Source of the DNA: Streptomyces omiyaensis
GTDB taxonomy: Bacteria > Actinomycetota > Actinomycetes > Streptomycetales > Streptomycetaceae
Assembly: GCF_014650895.1 (NCBI RefSeq)
Contig: NZ_BMVV01000002.1
Coordinates: 434,001 to 498,000 of the forward strand
Direction of reading: 5' to 3'
DNA length: 64,000 nt
Shown: piece after piece, positions 20,601 to 27,395 of the stretch
Numbering within the stretch: the stretch's first letter is position 1
Layout of the letters: each line of letters starts with the position of its first letter
Translations under genes and position numbers: made by a program
The notes under the pieces: generated by a model
Seen by the model: the letters and a program-made list of their open reading frames with translations, nothing else
Database searches by the model: none
Told to the model about the DNA's origin: nothing

Positions 20601-21517
20601 GCTCGAAGAAGCGCGGCCGCGGCGGCGACGGGCACGACCACGCCCACGAGACGCACGAGGCCGAGGTCCACGCCGAGACCGAGGCCGAGGTCGCGGCCGA
20701 GCTGGCCGCCCCGGTGGCCGTGCCGGTCCCGATCGCCGCGGACGAGGAGCTGTACGGCAGCGCCGCCGAGGCCGAGGCCGCCGCGACCCGCGGCCGTGGC
20801 CGCCGCCGCGTCACCCGCAAGGTGACCGCGCCGGTGACCCCGACCGCCGCCCCGGTCCCGACGCCGATCGCGGAGCCGGAGCCCGTCGTGGCCGAGCCGG
20901 TCGCGGCCGAGCCCGTCGTGGCCGAGGCCGCGCCGGAGCCGGTCGTGGAGGCCGTCGAGACGGTGGAGGCGGCGCCCGCGCCGCGCACCCGCCGCCGGGC
21001 CACCCGCCGTGCCACCTCCCCGGTCGTCTCCACCGCCGGGCAGGCCGCCGAGGCGGGGACCGCCGTCGCGGCGGAGCCCGTCGTGGCGGAGCCGGTGGCG
21101 GCAGCCGAGCCGGAGGCCGTGGCGGAGCCGGTCGTGGAGGCCGCGCCCGCGCCGGCCGCCGAGCCCGTCGCCGAGGAGGCCCCGGTGGCCGCCGCGCCGC
21201 GCGCCCGCCGCCGGGTGGTCCGCAAGGCCACCGCCCCGGCCGGCGCCCCCGCCGGTGCCGAGGCCGCCGAGATCGTGGTGGCCGCGGCCGCCCCGGCCGA
21301 GGAGCCGCAGGCGGACGCCGCCCCGGCCGCGGAGGAGACCGAGGCCGCCCCGGCGGCCAAGAAGACCGCGCGGAAGACGGCGGCGAAGAAGGCCACCGCC
21401 AAGAAGGCCGCCACCAAGAAGACGGCGGCCAAGAAGACGGTGGCGAAGAAGACCACCGCGAAGAAGGCCCCGGCCAAGAAGGCCGCGGAGAAGACCGCGG
21501 CCCCGGCCCAGGACTGA
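17681..21517 (+). CDS. rne: Ribonuclease E/G with large disordered Arg-rich extensions
   Basis: A 1278-residue endoribonuclease for mRNA decay and rRNA/tRNA processing. Residues ~1-530 are low-complexity, alternating acidic/Ala tracts with Arg-rich patches. The catalytic core (~545-960) holds an S1-like RNA-binding domain (SYVGNVYLGKVQNVLPSMEA), a DNase I-like domain with metal-binding Asp in MIVVDVNTGKF (~842) and VVIDFIDM, and the Zn-link CVHC (~948). The C-terminal ~310 residues repeat the Arg motif and end in AKKTA-type basic repeats. RTRRRATR-like patches occur about eight times across both tails. Actinobacterial RNase E keeps its core centrally like this. RNA and partner binding by the tails is inferred. 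A structured leader precedes it and a strong terminator follows. Confidence 0.94.
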   Translation: MLEETNETNDSNAPGDKLPPRRRRRAASRPAGPPVTGAAEAPAETVEAVVETPAAEPEAAPARTRRRATRKTAAPAPVAEPAAAEAEPVAAPTEPAEPAVEAAPARTRRRATRKATAPVTSTAAAEEPAEAPAETVEAVVETPAAEPEAAPARTRRRATRRASAPVTSTAPAGEPAEAEAESAPEAVAEPAAEPAVEAAPPARTRRRATRRVTAPEVTPDVAAELAAPASGESLPEDTVEEIASHGADVAAAEAAATRGRGRRRVGAPQFTSEPPAAGEAPRGRRVERPAVAVFQAPVFAEPMFQTPETAAFAAAAAADVDVEEEPEEETVVETVEAVEPERAETGSRRRRRRRGEPVAVEPVPSTVADEPEVEHVADEAEEAEEAEESEDADEYGDRPSRRRRRGGRRRRRGESAESDDADESDETDDSDEPQADADAEDSEDDDESGFSGSSSSRRRRRRRRRSGDSAGEAEATDEDGVRTVVKVREPRPAREKTEGGTGADEVQSIKGSTRLEAKKQRRREGREQGRRRVPIITEAEFLARREAVERVMVVRQNGERTQIGVLEDNVLVEHYVNKEQATSYVGNVYLGKVQNVLPSMEAAFVDIGKGRNAVLYAGEVNFEALGMGHGPRRIESALKSGQSVLVQVTKDPIGHKGARLTSQVSLPGRYLVYVPEGSMTGISRKLPDTERARLKTILKKIVPEDAGVIVRTAAEGASEDELRRDVERLQAQWADIQKKANQISTSVPTLLYGEPDMTVRVVRDIFNEDFSKVIVSGDDAWETIHGYVSHVAPDLADRLQRWTSEVDVFATYRIDEQLMKALDRKVWLPSGGSLVIDKTEAMIVVDVNTGKFTGQGGNLEETVTRNNLEAAEEIVRQLRLRDLGGIVVIDFIDMVLESNRDLVLRRLLECLGRDRTKHQVAEVTSLGLVQMTRKRVGQGLLESFSETCVHCNGRGVIVHMEQPATHGGGGGGKRSKKRGRGGDGHDHAHETHEAEVHAETEAEVAAELAAPVAVPVPIAADEELYGSAAEAEAAATRGRGRRRVTRKVTAPVTPTAAPVPTPIAEPEPVVAEPVAAEPVVAEAAPEPVVEAVETVEAAPAPRTRRRATRRATSPVVSTAGQAAEAGTAVAAEPVVAEPVAAAEPEAVAEPVVEAAPAPAAEPVAEEAPVAAAPRARRRVVRKATAPAGAPAGAEAAEIVVAAAAPAEEPQADAAPAAEETEAAPAAKKTARKTAAKKATAKKAATKKTAAKKTVAKKTTAKKAPAKKAAEKTAAPAQD
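17793..18160 (+). repeat. 98-bp exact direct repeat within rne
   Basis: Bases 17793-17890 recur identically at 18063-18160 (270-bp offset). They encode an Ala/Glu/Pro-rich linker followed by the ARTRRRATR patch. Exact identity indicates recent internal duplication. Confidence 0.9.
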
Positions 21518-21523
21518 GCCGGA

Positions 21524-21564
21524 ACCGCCCCGGCGGGCCCCGTGAGGGGGCCCGCCGGGGCGGT
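21524..21564 (+). terminator. Terminator after rne
   Basis: A perfect 17-bp GC stem closed by one further A-T pair, with a GTGAG loop, starts 6 nt after the rne stop. Confidence 0.8.
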
Positions 21565-21584
21565 CCGCACCCGCACGGGCGAAT

Positions 21585-21614
21585 TTGACCCTCTGTGGCA
21601 GGCGCCCGTAACCT
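21585..21614 (+). promoter_or_regulatory. Promoter of rplU-rpmA
   Basis: TTGACC (21585-21590) and TAACCT (21609-21614) are separated by 18 nt, a good housekeeping-σ promoter. It yields a leader of about 150 nt that contains a CTCCCG/CGGGAG stem-loop. Confidence 0.75.
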
Positions 21615-21773
21615 AGACCGTCGGCGTGTCTATGGCGCGCCGCGCCTCTGAGCACCCCCCTCCCGCTCGACGGGAGAGGCCGCTCGTCCGATCCGGATCG
21701 CCGTGGGCCCCCGGGCCCGCGCTTGGGCGGCTGGCGTCAGAGGTCCCCATTACCGAGTGAGAGAGAGATCCGC

Positions 21774-22094
21774 GTGTACGCCATCGTGCGCAGCGGTGGT
21801 CGCCAGCACAAGGTTGCTGTCGGCGACATCGTTGAGGTTGACAAGATTTCCACCGCCAAGCCCGGCGACACGGTCGAGCTCTCGACCCTGCTCGTCGTCG
21901 ACGGCGACGCCGTGACCAGCGACCCGTGGGTCCTGGCGGGCATCAAGGTCCAGGCCGAGGTCGTGGACCACACCAAGGGCGCCAAGATCGACATCCTGCG
22001 CTACAAGAACAAGACCGGCTACCGCCGTCGCCAGGGTCACCGTCAGCAGTACACGGCGATCAAGGTCACGTCCATCCCGACGGCCGCGAAGTAA
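21774..22094 (+). CDS. rplU: 50S ribosomal protein L21
   Basis: A 106-residue L21 ([19 protein letters not shown]-terminal [13 protein letters not shown]), a large-subunit protein contacting 23S rRNA. The GTG start at 21774 follows GAGAGAGAT and gives the family length. A longer frame from 21723 has no support. It is first gene of an operon with rpmA (14-nt gap), behind the promoter at 21585. Confidence 0.96.
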   Translation: MYAIVRSGGRQHKVAVGDIVEVDKISTAKPGDTVELSTLLVVDGDAVTSDPWVLAGIKVQAEVVDHTKGAKIDILRYKNKTGYRRRQGHRQQYTAIKVTSIPTAAK

Positions 22095-22108
22095 AGAGGG
22101 ACTGAGCA

Positions 22109-22363
22109 ATGGCACACAAGAAGGGCGCATCGTCCACCCGGAACGGTCGCGATTCCAACGCCCAGCGGCTCGGCGTGAAGCGCTTCGGCGGTCAGGTCGT
22201 CAACGCGGGTGAGATCCTGGTCCGCCAGCGCGGCACCCACTTCCACCCGGGCTCGGGTGTCGGTCGCGGTGGCGACGACACGCTGTTCGCCCTGCAGGCC
22301 GGTTCGGTGCAGTTCGGCACCTTCCGTGGCCGCAAGGTCGTGAACATCGTTCCGGTCGCCTGA
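22109..22363 (+). CDS. rpmA: 50S ribosomal protein L27
   Basis: An 84-residue L27 with the typical [17 protein letters not shown]-terminus reaching the peptidyl-transferase centre. There is no extra N-terminal prepeptide of the firmicute type. The GAGGGACTGAG ribosome site lies upstream. It is co-transcribed with rplU and ends at a hairpin terminator before obg. Confidence 0.97.
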   Translation: MAHKKGASSTRNGRDSNAQRLGVKRFGGQVVNAGEILVRQRGTHFHPGSGVGRGGDDTLFALQAGSVQFGTFRGRKVVNIVPVA

Positions 22364-22379
22364 TCGGACGCATTGCGGA

Positions 22380-22419
22380 GGCGGACCTCACTTCCCTGCC
22401 GGGAAGAGGGTCCGCCTTT
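22380..22419 (+). terminator. Terminator between rpmA and obg
   Basis: An outer stem GGCGGACC/GGTCCGCC and an inner stem CTTCCC/GGGAAG are followed by TTT. obg may be transcribed by read-through or from its own promoter in the short gap. Confidence 0.75.
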
Positions 22420-22485
22420 CGCGTGTTACTAGATAGACATTCCCGTACATAGCTTTTCCGTTCGCTCTTCTGGAGGCACAGAACC

Positions 22486-23925
22486 ATGACCACCTTCGTG
22501 GACCGCGTCGAGCTGCACGTCGCCGCGGGTAACGGGGGCCACGGCTGCGCCTCCGTCCATCGCGAGAAGTTCAAGCCGCTCGGCGGCCCCGACGGCGGCA
22601 ACGGCGGCCGCGGCGGCGACGTGATCCTGGTCGTCGACCAGTCGGTCACCACCCTGCTGGAGTACCACCACTCGCCGCACCGCAAGGCCACCAACGGCAA
22701 GCCCGGCGAGGGCGGCAACCGCGCGGGCAAGGACGGCCAGGACCTCGTCCTGTACGTGCCCGACGGCACCGTCGTCCTCGACAAGAAGGGCGAGGTCCTC
22801 GCGGACCTCGTCGGCCACGGCACGACGTACGTCGCCGCCGAGGGCGGCCGCGGCGGCCTCGGCAACGCGGCGCTCTCCTCCGCCCGCCGCAAGGCCCCCG
22901 GCTTCGCCCTGCTCGGCGTGCCCGGCGACCTCCAGGACATCGTCCTGGAGCTGAAGACCGTCGCCGACGTGGCGCTCGTCGGCTACCCCAGCGCCGGCAA
23001 GTCCTCGCTGATCTCCGTCCTCTCGGCCGCCAAGCCGAAGATCGCGGACTACCCCTTCACCACCCTGGTCCCGAACCTCGGCGTGGTGACGGCCGGTTCG
23101 ACCGTCTACACCATCGCCGACGTCCCCGGTCTCATCCCCGGCGCGAGCCAGGGCCGCGGTCTCGGCCTGGAGTTCCTGCGCCACGTCGAGCGCTGCTCGG
23201 TCCTCGTCCACGTCCTCGACACGGCGACGCTGGAGTCCGACCGCGACCCGGTCAGCGACCTCGACGTCATCGAGGAGGAGCTGAAGCAGTACGGCGGCCT
23301 CGAGGACCGTCCGCGCATCGTCGTCCTCAACAAGATCGACATCCCGGACGGCCAGGACCTCGCCGACATGATCCGCCCGGACCTGGAGGAGCGCGGCTAC
23401 CGCGTCTTCGAGGTCTCCGCGGTCGCCCGCACGGGCCTGAAGGAGCTCTCCTTCGCCCTCGCCGAGATCGTCGCGCAGGCGCGCGCCGCGAAGCCGAAGG
23501 AGGAGGCGACCCGGATCGTCATCCGCCCGAAGGCCGTCGACGACGCCGGCTTCACCGTCACGTACGAGGAGCACGAGGACGTCTACCGGGTGCGCGGCGA
23601 GAAGCCGGAGCGCTGGGTCCGCCAGACCGACTTCAACAACGACGAGGCCGTCGGCTACCTGGCCGACCGCCTCAACCGCCTCGGTGTCGAGGACGCGCTG
23701 ATGAAGGCCGGCGCCCGCGCCGGCGACGGCGTCGCCATCGGCGCCGAGGAGAACGCGGTCGTCTTCGACTGGGAGCCCACCCTCATGGCCGGTGCCGAGA
23801 TGCTCGGCCGCCGCGGCGAGGACCACCGCTTCGACGCCCCGCGTCCCGCGGCGCAGCGCCGTCGCGACCGTGACGCGGAGCGGGACGACGCGGAGCGGGA
23901 GTACGACGACTTCAACCCGTTCTAA
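22486..23925 (+). CDS. obg: Obg GTPase
   Basis: A 479-residue ribosome-associated GTPase acting in 50S maturation and, in Streptomyces, reported to influence the onset of aerial growth. The glycine-rich Obg fold ([25 protein letters not shown]) fills residues 1-158. The G domain carries P-loop GYPSAGKSS and NKID. The OCT domain ([20 protein letters not shown]) and an acidic/Arg-rich tail follow. Length and order are typical. It ends at a very strong bidirectional terminator facing the convergent PIG-L gene. Confidence 0.96.
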   Translation: MTTFVDRVELHVAAGNGGHGCASVHREKFKPLGGPDGGNGGRGGDVILVVDQSVTTLLEYHHSPHRKATNGKPGEGGNRAGKDGQDLVLYVPDGTVVLDKKGEVLADLVGHGTTYVAAEGGRGGLGNAALSSARRKAPGFALLGVPGDLQDIVLELKTVADVALVGYPSAGKSSLISVLSAAKPKIADYPFTTLVPNLGVVTAGSTVYTIADVPGLIPGASQGRGLGLEFLRHVERCSVLVHVLDTATLESDRDPVSDLDVIEEELKQYGGLEDRPRIVVLNKIDIPDGQDLADMIRPDLEERGYRVFEVSAVARTGLKELSFALAEIVAQARAAKPKEEATRIVIRPKAVDDAGFTVTYEEHEDVYRVRGEKPERWVRQTDFNNDEAVGYLADRLNRLGVEDALMKAGARAGDGVAIGAEENAVVFDWEPTLMAGAEMLGRRGEDHRFDAPRPAAQRRRDRDAERDDAEREYDDFNPF

Positions 23926-23934
23926 GCGGGAGCC

Positions 23935-23989
23935 GTACGACGAAAGGACCCCCACCCGGCTCGGCCGGGTGGGGGTCCTTTCGTCGTAC
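23935..23989. terminator. Bidirectional terminator between obg and the PIG-L gene
   Basis: A perfect 26-bp inverted repeat (GTACGACGAAAGGACC… with its complement) around a TCG loop. It reads CCTTT/AAAGG in the arms, so it can serve both convergent genes. Confidence 0.9.
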
Positions 23990-24012
23990 CGGGATCCCGT
24001 CGTCGTACGGGG

Positions 24013-26172
24013 TCAGCTGGTGCGGATGTCGCGCAGCTGGGTGATGCGGGGAGCCCCGTCGATGCCCAGCGCCACGGAGACCGGGGCGCCGCCCGCGAGG
24101 GTCAGCGCGGACGGGGTGCCGACCGTCAGCAGGGCGGGGGAGCCCACGGCGGAGGCGCGCCCGCCGCTGATGTCGTACGCCAGCACGTCGGTCGCCCCGG
24201 CCGGGACGGCGACGACGCCGTTGCCCGCGCTCGCCCCGCGGCCGGCGGTCAGGCTCACCCGGCCGTAGCCGGACAGCCGCGGCTTGGCCACGGTGGTCCA
24301 CCGCTTGGCGCGGCCCGCGGCCATCCGCTCGATGAACACCTCGTCGCTGGCGACGGCGCGGTAGCCGAGGAGCACCGCCCCGTCCGCGGCGGTGATGGCG
24401 TCCGGCACGTCACCGGGCAGGTGGGCGAGGCGCCGGGTGCCGCGGAGCAGTTCGCCGCCGGGGGTGCGCTGGGTCCAGTGCTCGACCCAGTTGGCGGAGG
24501 TGCCGAAGAGGTGGATGAGCCCGTGGCCGTCGACCGTCGCCGTGAGCCCGTCCTGTATGCGTCCGGTGGGCAGCGGCTCCCAGCCGGTCCACTTGCCGTT
24601 GCCGCCGAGCACCCGGGTGCTGACGCCCTTGGCGCCGTTGCGGGAGAAGACGTGGACGCGCCCGTCGGCGCCGAGCACCGCCGTCGGCGCGCCGGTCAGC
24701 CGGGTCCGCCACGTCCTGGTCTCGGGGGAGCCGAGGCTGGTCCACGAGCTCTCGAAGGCCCCGCCCGCCGACTGCTGACGCAGCATCACTATCTCGCGCC
24801 GGTTCCGGCCGGGGGTGCCCTCCAGGGAGGAGAAGCGCAGGGCGAAGACGAGGTGGCGGCCGTCCTTCAGCCGCACCACGGATATGGAGGGGGCGAGCGG
24901 ACCGCCGCCGAGGTCCTCGGGCGGGCCGGGCCGCCCCGCGGCGTCGGTGGTCCAGCGGGCGAGCCGGGTGCCGAGGACCGCGTACACGGTCAGCGCGCCG
25001 TTCGCCCCGGCGACCGCCTTGGGGCCGGCGTTCGGGTAGCGGCGGTGGGTGGAACGCGCCCAGCCCTTGGGCGACTTGACGACCGAGTCCTGGCCGAAGG
25101 CGTAGTCGCCGCAGCCGGAGGCGTTGCCGCACTGCCAGTCGGGGCCGCCGCCGTAGGCGTTGAGGTAGAGGGCCTTCTGCTCGAAGGTCTTCTCCGGCAG
25201 GTTCTTCGGCCAGCGCTGGTTGTAGTAGCCGCGGAAGGACTCCGTCTGGAAGACGGGCGCCTGCGTGCCGCGGCCGGTCCGCCCGCCCCACTCGGCCAGC
25301 GCCCGCCAGGCGAAGAGCGCCGCGGCGGTGTGGTCCGGGTGGTCGGAGAAGCCGTGCTGGTCGCTGCCGATCGGGTGCAGCTCGTCGTGGACCTGCGTGT
25401 CCGGGTCCGGGTCGAGCGTGCGGACCAGCGTGGGCTTGCGCCGGGAGAGCAGGAAGACCAGCGTCTCCACGAGGTCCTGACGCGTGTACGTGTACTTCTC
25501 CTGCACCGGCGACTCGGGAGCCGGCTGGGTGGGGAGCGTCACGCCCGGGGTGTGCCACAGCCGGGTCAGGTTGACGGTCCGGATGCCGTTCTTCGCGTGC
25601 ATCCGCAGGTTCAGGAAGATGAGCTCGGCCGACTTGCCGTTGTGCTCCAGCCGGTTGACCTCGGCCGTCCGGCCGCCGGGCAGCGGGAGGACGGTGCGCT
25701 CCCACGGGGTGAAGAGCCGGGCGCCCAGCATCATGGCGTACGCCTGGCGGAGCCCCTGCTGGCGGGAGGAGACGTAGGCCGGCACGTTGGGCTCGGGGTC
25801 CGGCTGCCCGGGGATCGTGTTCAGTCCGAAGGAGCCGCCGTCCGTCACGTAGACGGACGTCACGGGTATGCCCGCGGAGAGGTTCTGGACGAGGTCCGGG
25901 TTCATGAAGAACAGGTCGTCGTCGGGGTGGGCCACGATCTGCAGCACCGCGGGCGCCCCCGCCGCGGCGAATCCGGCCCGCGTGTCCGTGGCGGCCAGGC
26001 GGTGGACCGGCGTACTGCCCGCGGGTCCGGTGGCCTGGGCCGGTATCGATACGGTCGAGTTCGCCGTGGAACCACAACCGCTGACGGCTCCCGCCACCGT
26101 GGCCGCGGCAGCCGAGGCCAGCAGAGTCCGCCGTGACAGCGCGATGTCGGCGAACGATCTCCAGTGTCCCAT
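24013..26172 (-). CDS. Tat-exported lipoprotein with PIG-L deacetylase domain and β-propeller-like C-terminus
   Basis: A 719-residue protein beginning with a twin-arginine lipoprotein signal (SRRTLLASAAAATVAGAVSGC; lipobox Cys ~38). A PIG-L/LmbE zinc deacetylase domain follows with VAHPDDDLFFMNPDL near residue 86 and a later HPDHT. The C-terminal ~330 residues hold WTxxP-type β-repeats resembling a propeller or lectin fold. The family removes N-acetyl groups from GlcNAc-containing substrates. Export makes an envelope glycopolymer or glycan the likely substrate, in contrast to cytosolic MshB-type relatives. The start (ATG 26172) has GGGGAG 5 nt upstream and opens directly into the signal. It is convergent with obg and divergent from the glycopolymer genes. 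Confidence 0.88.
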   Translation of the reverse strand: MGHWRSFADIALSRRTLLASAAAATVAGAVSGCGSTANSTVSIPAQATGPAGSTPVHRLAATDTRAGFAAAGAPAVLQIVAHPDDDLFFMNPDLVQNLSAGIPVTSVYVTDGGSFGLNTIPGQPDPEPNVPAYVSSRQQGLRQAYAMMLGARLFTPWERTVLPLPGGRTAEVNRLEHNGKSAELIFLNLRMHAKNGIRTVNLTRLWHTPGVTLPTQPAPESPVQEKYTYTRQDLVETLVFLLSRRKPTLVRTLDPDPDTQVHDELHPIGSDQHGFSDHPDHTAAALFAWRALAEWGGRTGRGTQAPVFQTESFRGYYNQRWPKNLPEKTFEQKALYLNAYGGGPDWQCGNASGCGDYAFGQDSVVKSPKGWARSTHRRYPNAGPKAVAGANGALTVYAVLGTRLARWTTDAAGRPGPPEDLGGGPLAPSISVVRLKDGRHLVFALRFSSLEGTPGRNRREIVMLRQQSAGGAFESSWTSLGSPETRTWRTRLTGAPTAVLGADGRVHVFSRNGAKGVSTRVLGGNGKWTGWEPLPTGRIQDGLTATVDGHGLIHLFGTSANWVEHWTQRTPGGELLRGTRRLAHLPGDVPDAITAADGAVLLGYRAVASDEVFIERMAAGRAKRWTTVAKPRLSGYGRVSLTAGRGASAGNGVVAVPAGATDVLAYDISGGRASAVGSPALLTVGTPSALTLAGGAPVSVALGIDGAPRITQLRDIRTS

Positions 26173-26313
26173 TTCTCCCCGTGACTTTCCTGTGTGGTCA
26201 TGGCAAGGATCCCTTGAGAGAGAGGGGGAAAAGGCCACGCGGGGTTCATCTGATGACGTGATTGCGGTCACGCCGTGATCGTTCGGGGGTGACTTGCCAA
26301 TGCTTCTGCCCCC

Positions 26314-26319
26314 TTGACA
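26314..26319 (+). promoter_or_regulatory. Possible −35 element upstream of the glycopolymer operon
   Basis: A perfect TTGACA lies 48 nt before the GTG at 26367, in the divergent gap, but the −10 at proper spacing (TCAGTC) is poor. This is weak evidence. Confidence 0.3.
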
Positions 26320-26366
26320 CTATGTGGCGCTGACTGTCAGTCCAGAGTGGAAGCGCGGGATTCGTC

Positions 26367-27395
26367 GTGAGTGACTCACTGCTGCCCTATGCGGTGGGTG
26401 CCGCCAAGCGAGCCCGCCAGGCTGCCGTCAGGATGCGCCGCCGGGTCGAGCGGCTGCAGACGGCCCCCGCCTTCGCGTCCGGCATCCGCCCGCGTCCGGC
26501 CCTCCACGCCGTCCACCTCTCCGTCCTCGGCGGACGGACCCTGAACGTCGCCCTCACCGCCCCCGCGGCCGTCGACGTCACCTCCGCCCACCTGGAGCTC
26601 ACCCGCGGCGGCCGGCACCTCCGGCTCGACCTGGAGGTCGAGCCCCAGAGCGACGGCAGCCGCCTGCTCACCGCCACCACCGCCCTCCGGTACACGGACC
26701 GCACCGACCTCGCGGACCACCCCGAGGAGCACGGCCCCGGGCGGGCCGGCGTGGCCCTCTTCTCCGGTCTCTGGCGCATCGGCGTCGTCCTCACCGGCGC
26801 CGACGGCAAGGAGCTCCGGGCCGGGGTCGGCGCCGTGGCGCTCCCCACGACGGACGGCCCGACGGCCCCCGTCTCCCCGTCGCCGGACAGCGGCGCCCAC
26901 TTCCGGATCATGCGGTCGGTCGACGGCTTCGCGGTCCTGAAGGTGCGCGCCCCCGTCCACCAGGCCGAGCTCGACCGCTTCGACCTCCGCTGGGACCGCA
27001 TCGTGGTCCACGGCCGGCTCATCGCCCGTCAGGGGCCGGTCTCCGGCTACACCGCCCAGGCCGTCCGCCGCGGCGGCGGTACCGTGGTGCCGACCCCCCT
27101 GGAGTGGGACGGCGACGCGTTCACCTTCGAGGTGCCCCTGGCCGAGATGGTGGCCGGCGGACGCTCGTACCGCTGGGACATGCAGCTCCAGCACGGACGG
27201 ACCGGTCTCAAGATCGGCCGCAGGCTCACGGACGTGAGGCGGCGCCACCAGGTGATCCGCACCACGTTCAGGATCATCGCCCTGGAAGACGGCACGCTCC
27301 TCCGAGCGCATGCCTACATCACGTCGGCCGGAGCGCTCGCCGTTTCCTGCGTCGCGTTCGAAGGCGCCCCCCACGGCGCAGAGGAAGTCGCATGA
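26367..27395 (+). CDS. Protein of unknown function in the Stealth glycopolymer island
   Basis: A 342-residue protein with a basic N-terminal helix (AKRARQAAVRMRRRVERL), then long runs of alternating hydrophobic residues typical of β-sandwich domains (HLRLDLEV, WRIGVVLTG, FAVLKVRA, FTFEVPLAEM). It has no membrane segment or catalytic motif that I recognise. Its stop overlaps the start of the GT4-Stealth gene by 4 nt (ATGA), so the two are translationally coupled and probably act together, perhaps as a carbohydrate-binding or scaffolding partner. The GTG start has only a weak ribosome site. Confidence 0.75.
   Translation: MSDSLLPYAVGAAKRARQAAVRMRRRVERLQTAPAFASGIRPRPALHAVHLSVLGGRTLNVALTAPAAVDVTSAHLELTRGGRHLRLDLEVEPQSDGSRLLTATTALRYTDRTDLADHPEEHGPGRAGVALFSGLWRIGVVLTGADGKELRAGVGAVALPTTDGPTAPVSPSPDSGAHFRIMRSVDGFAVLKVRAPVHQAELDRFDLRWDRIVVHGRLIARQGPVSGYTAQAVRRGGGTVVPTPLEWDGDAFTFEVPLAEMVAGGRSYRWDMQLQHGRTGLKIGRRLTDVRRRHQVIRTTFRIIALEDGTLLRAHAYITSAGALAVSCVAFEGAPHGAEEVA

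Noticed and set aside
26281..26366. Strong promoter with TTGACA at 26314
   Set aside because: The −35 is perfect but no acceptable −10 lies at 16-19 nt, so it was kept only as a weak candidate.
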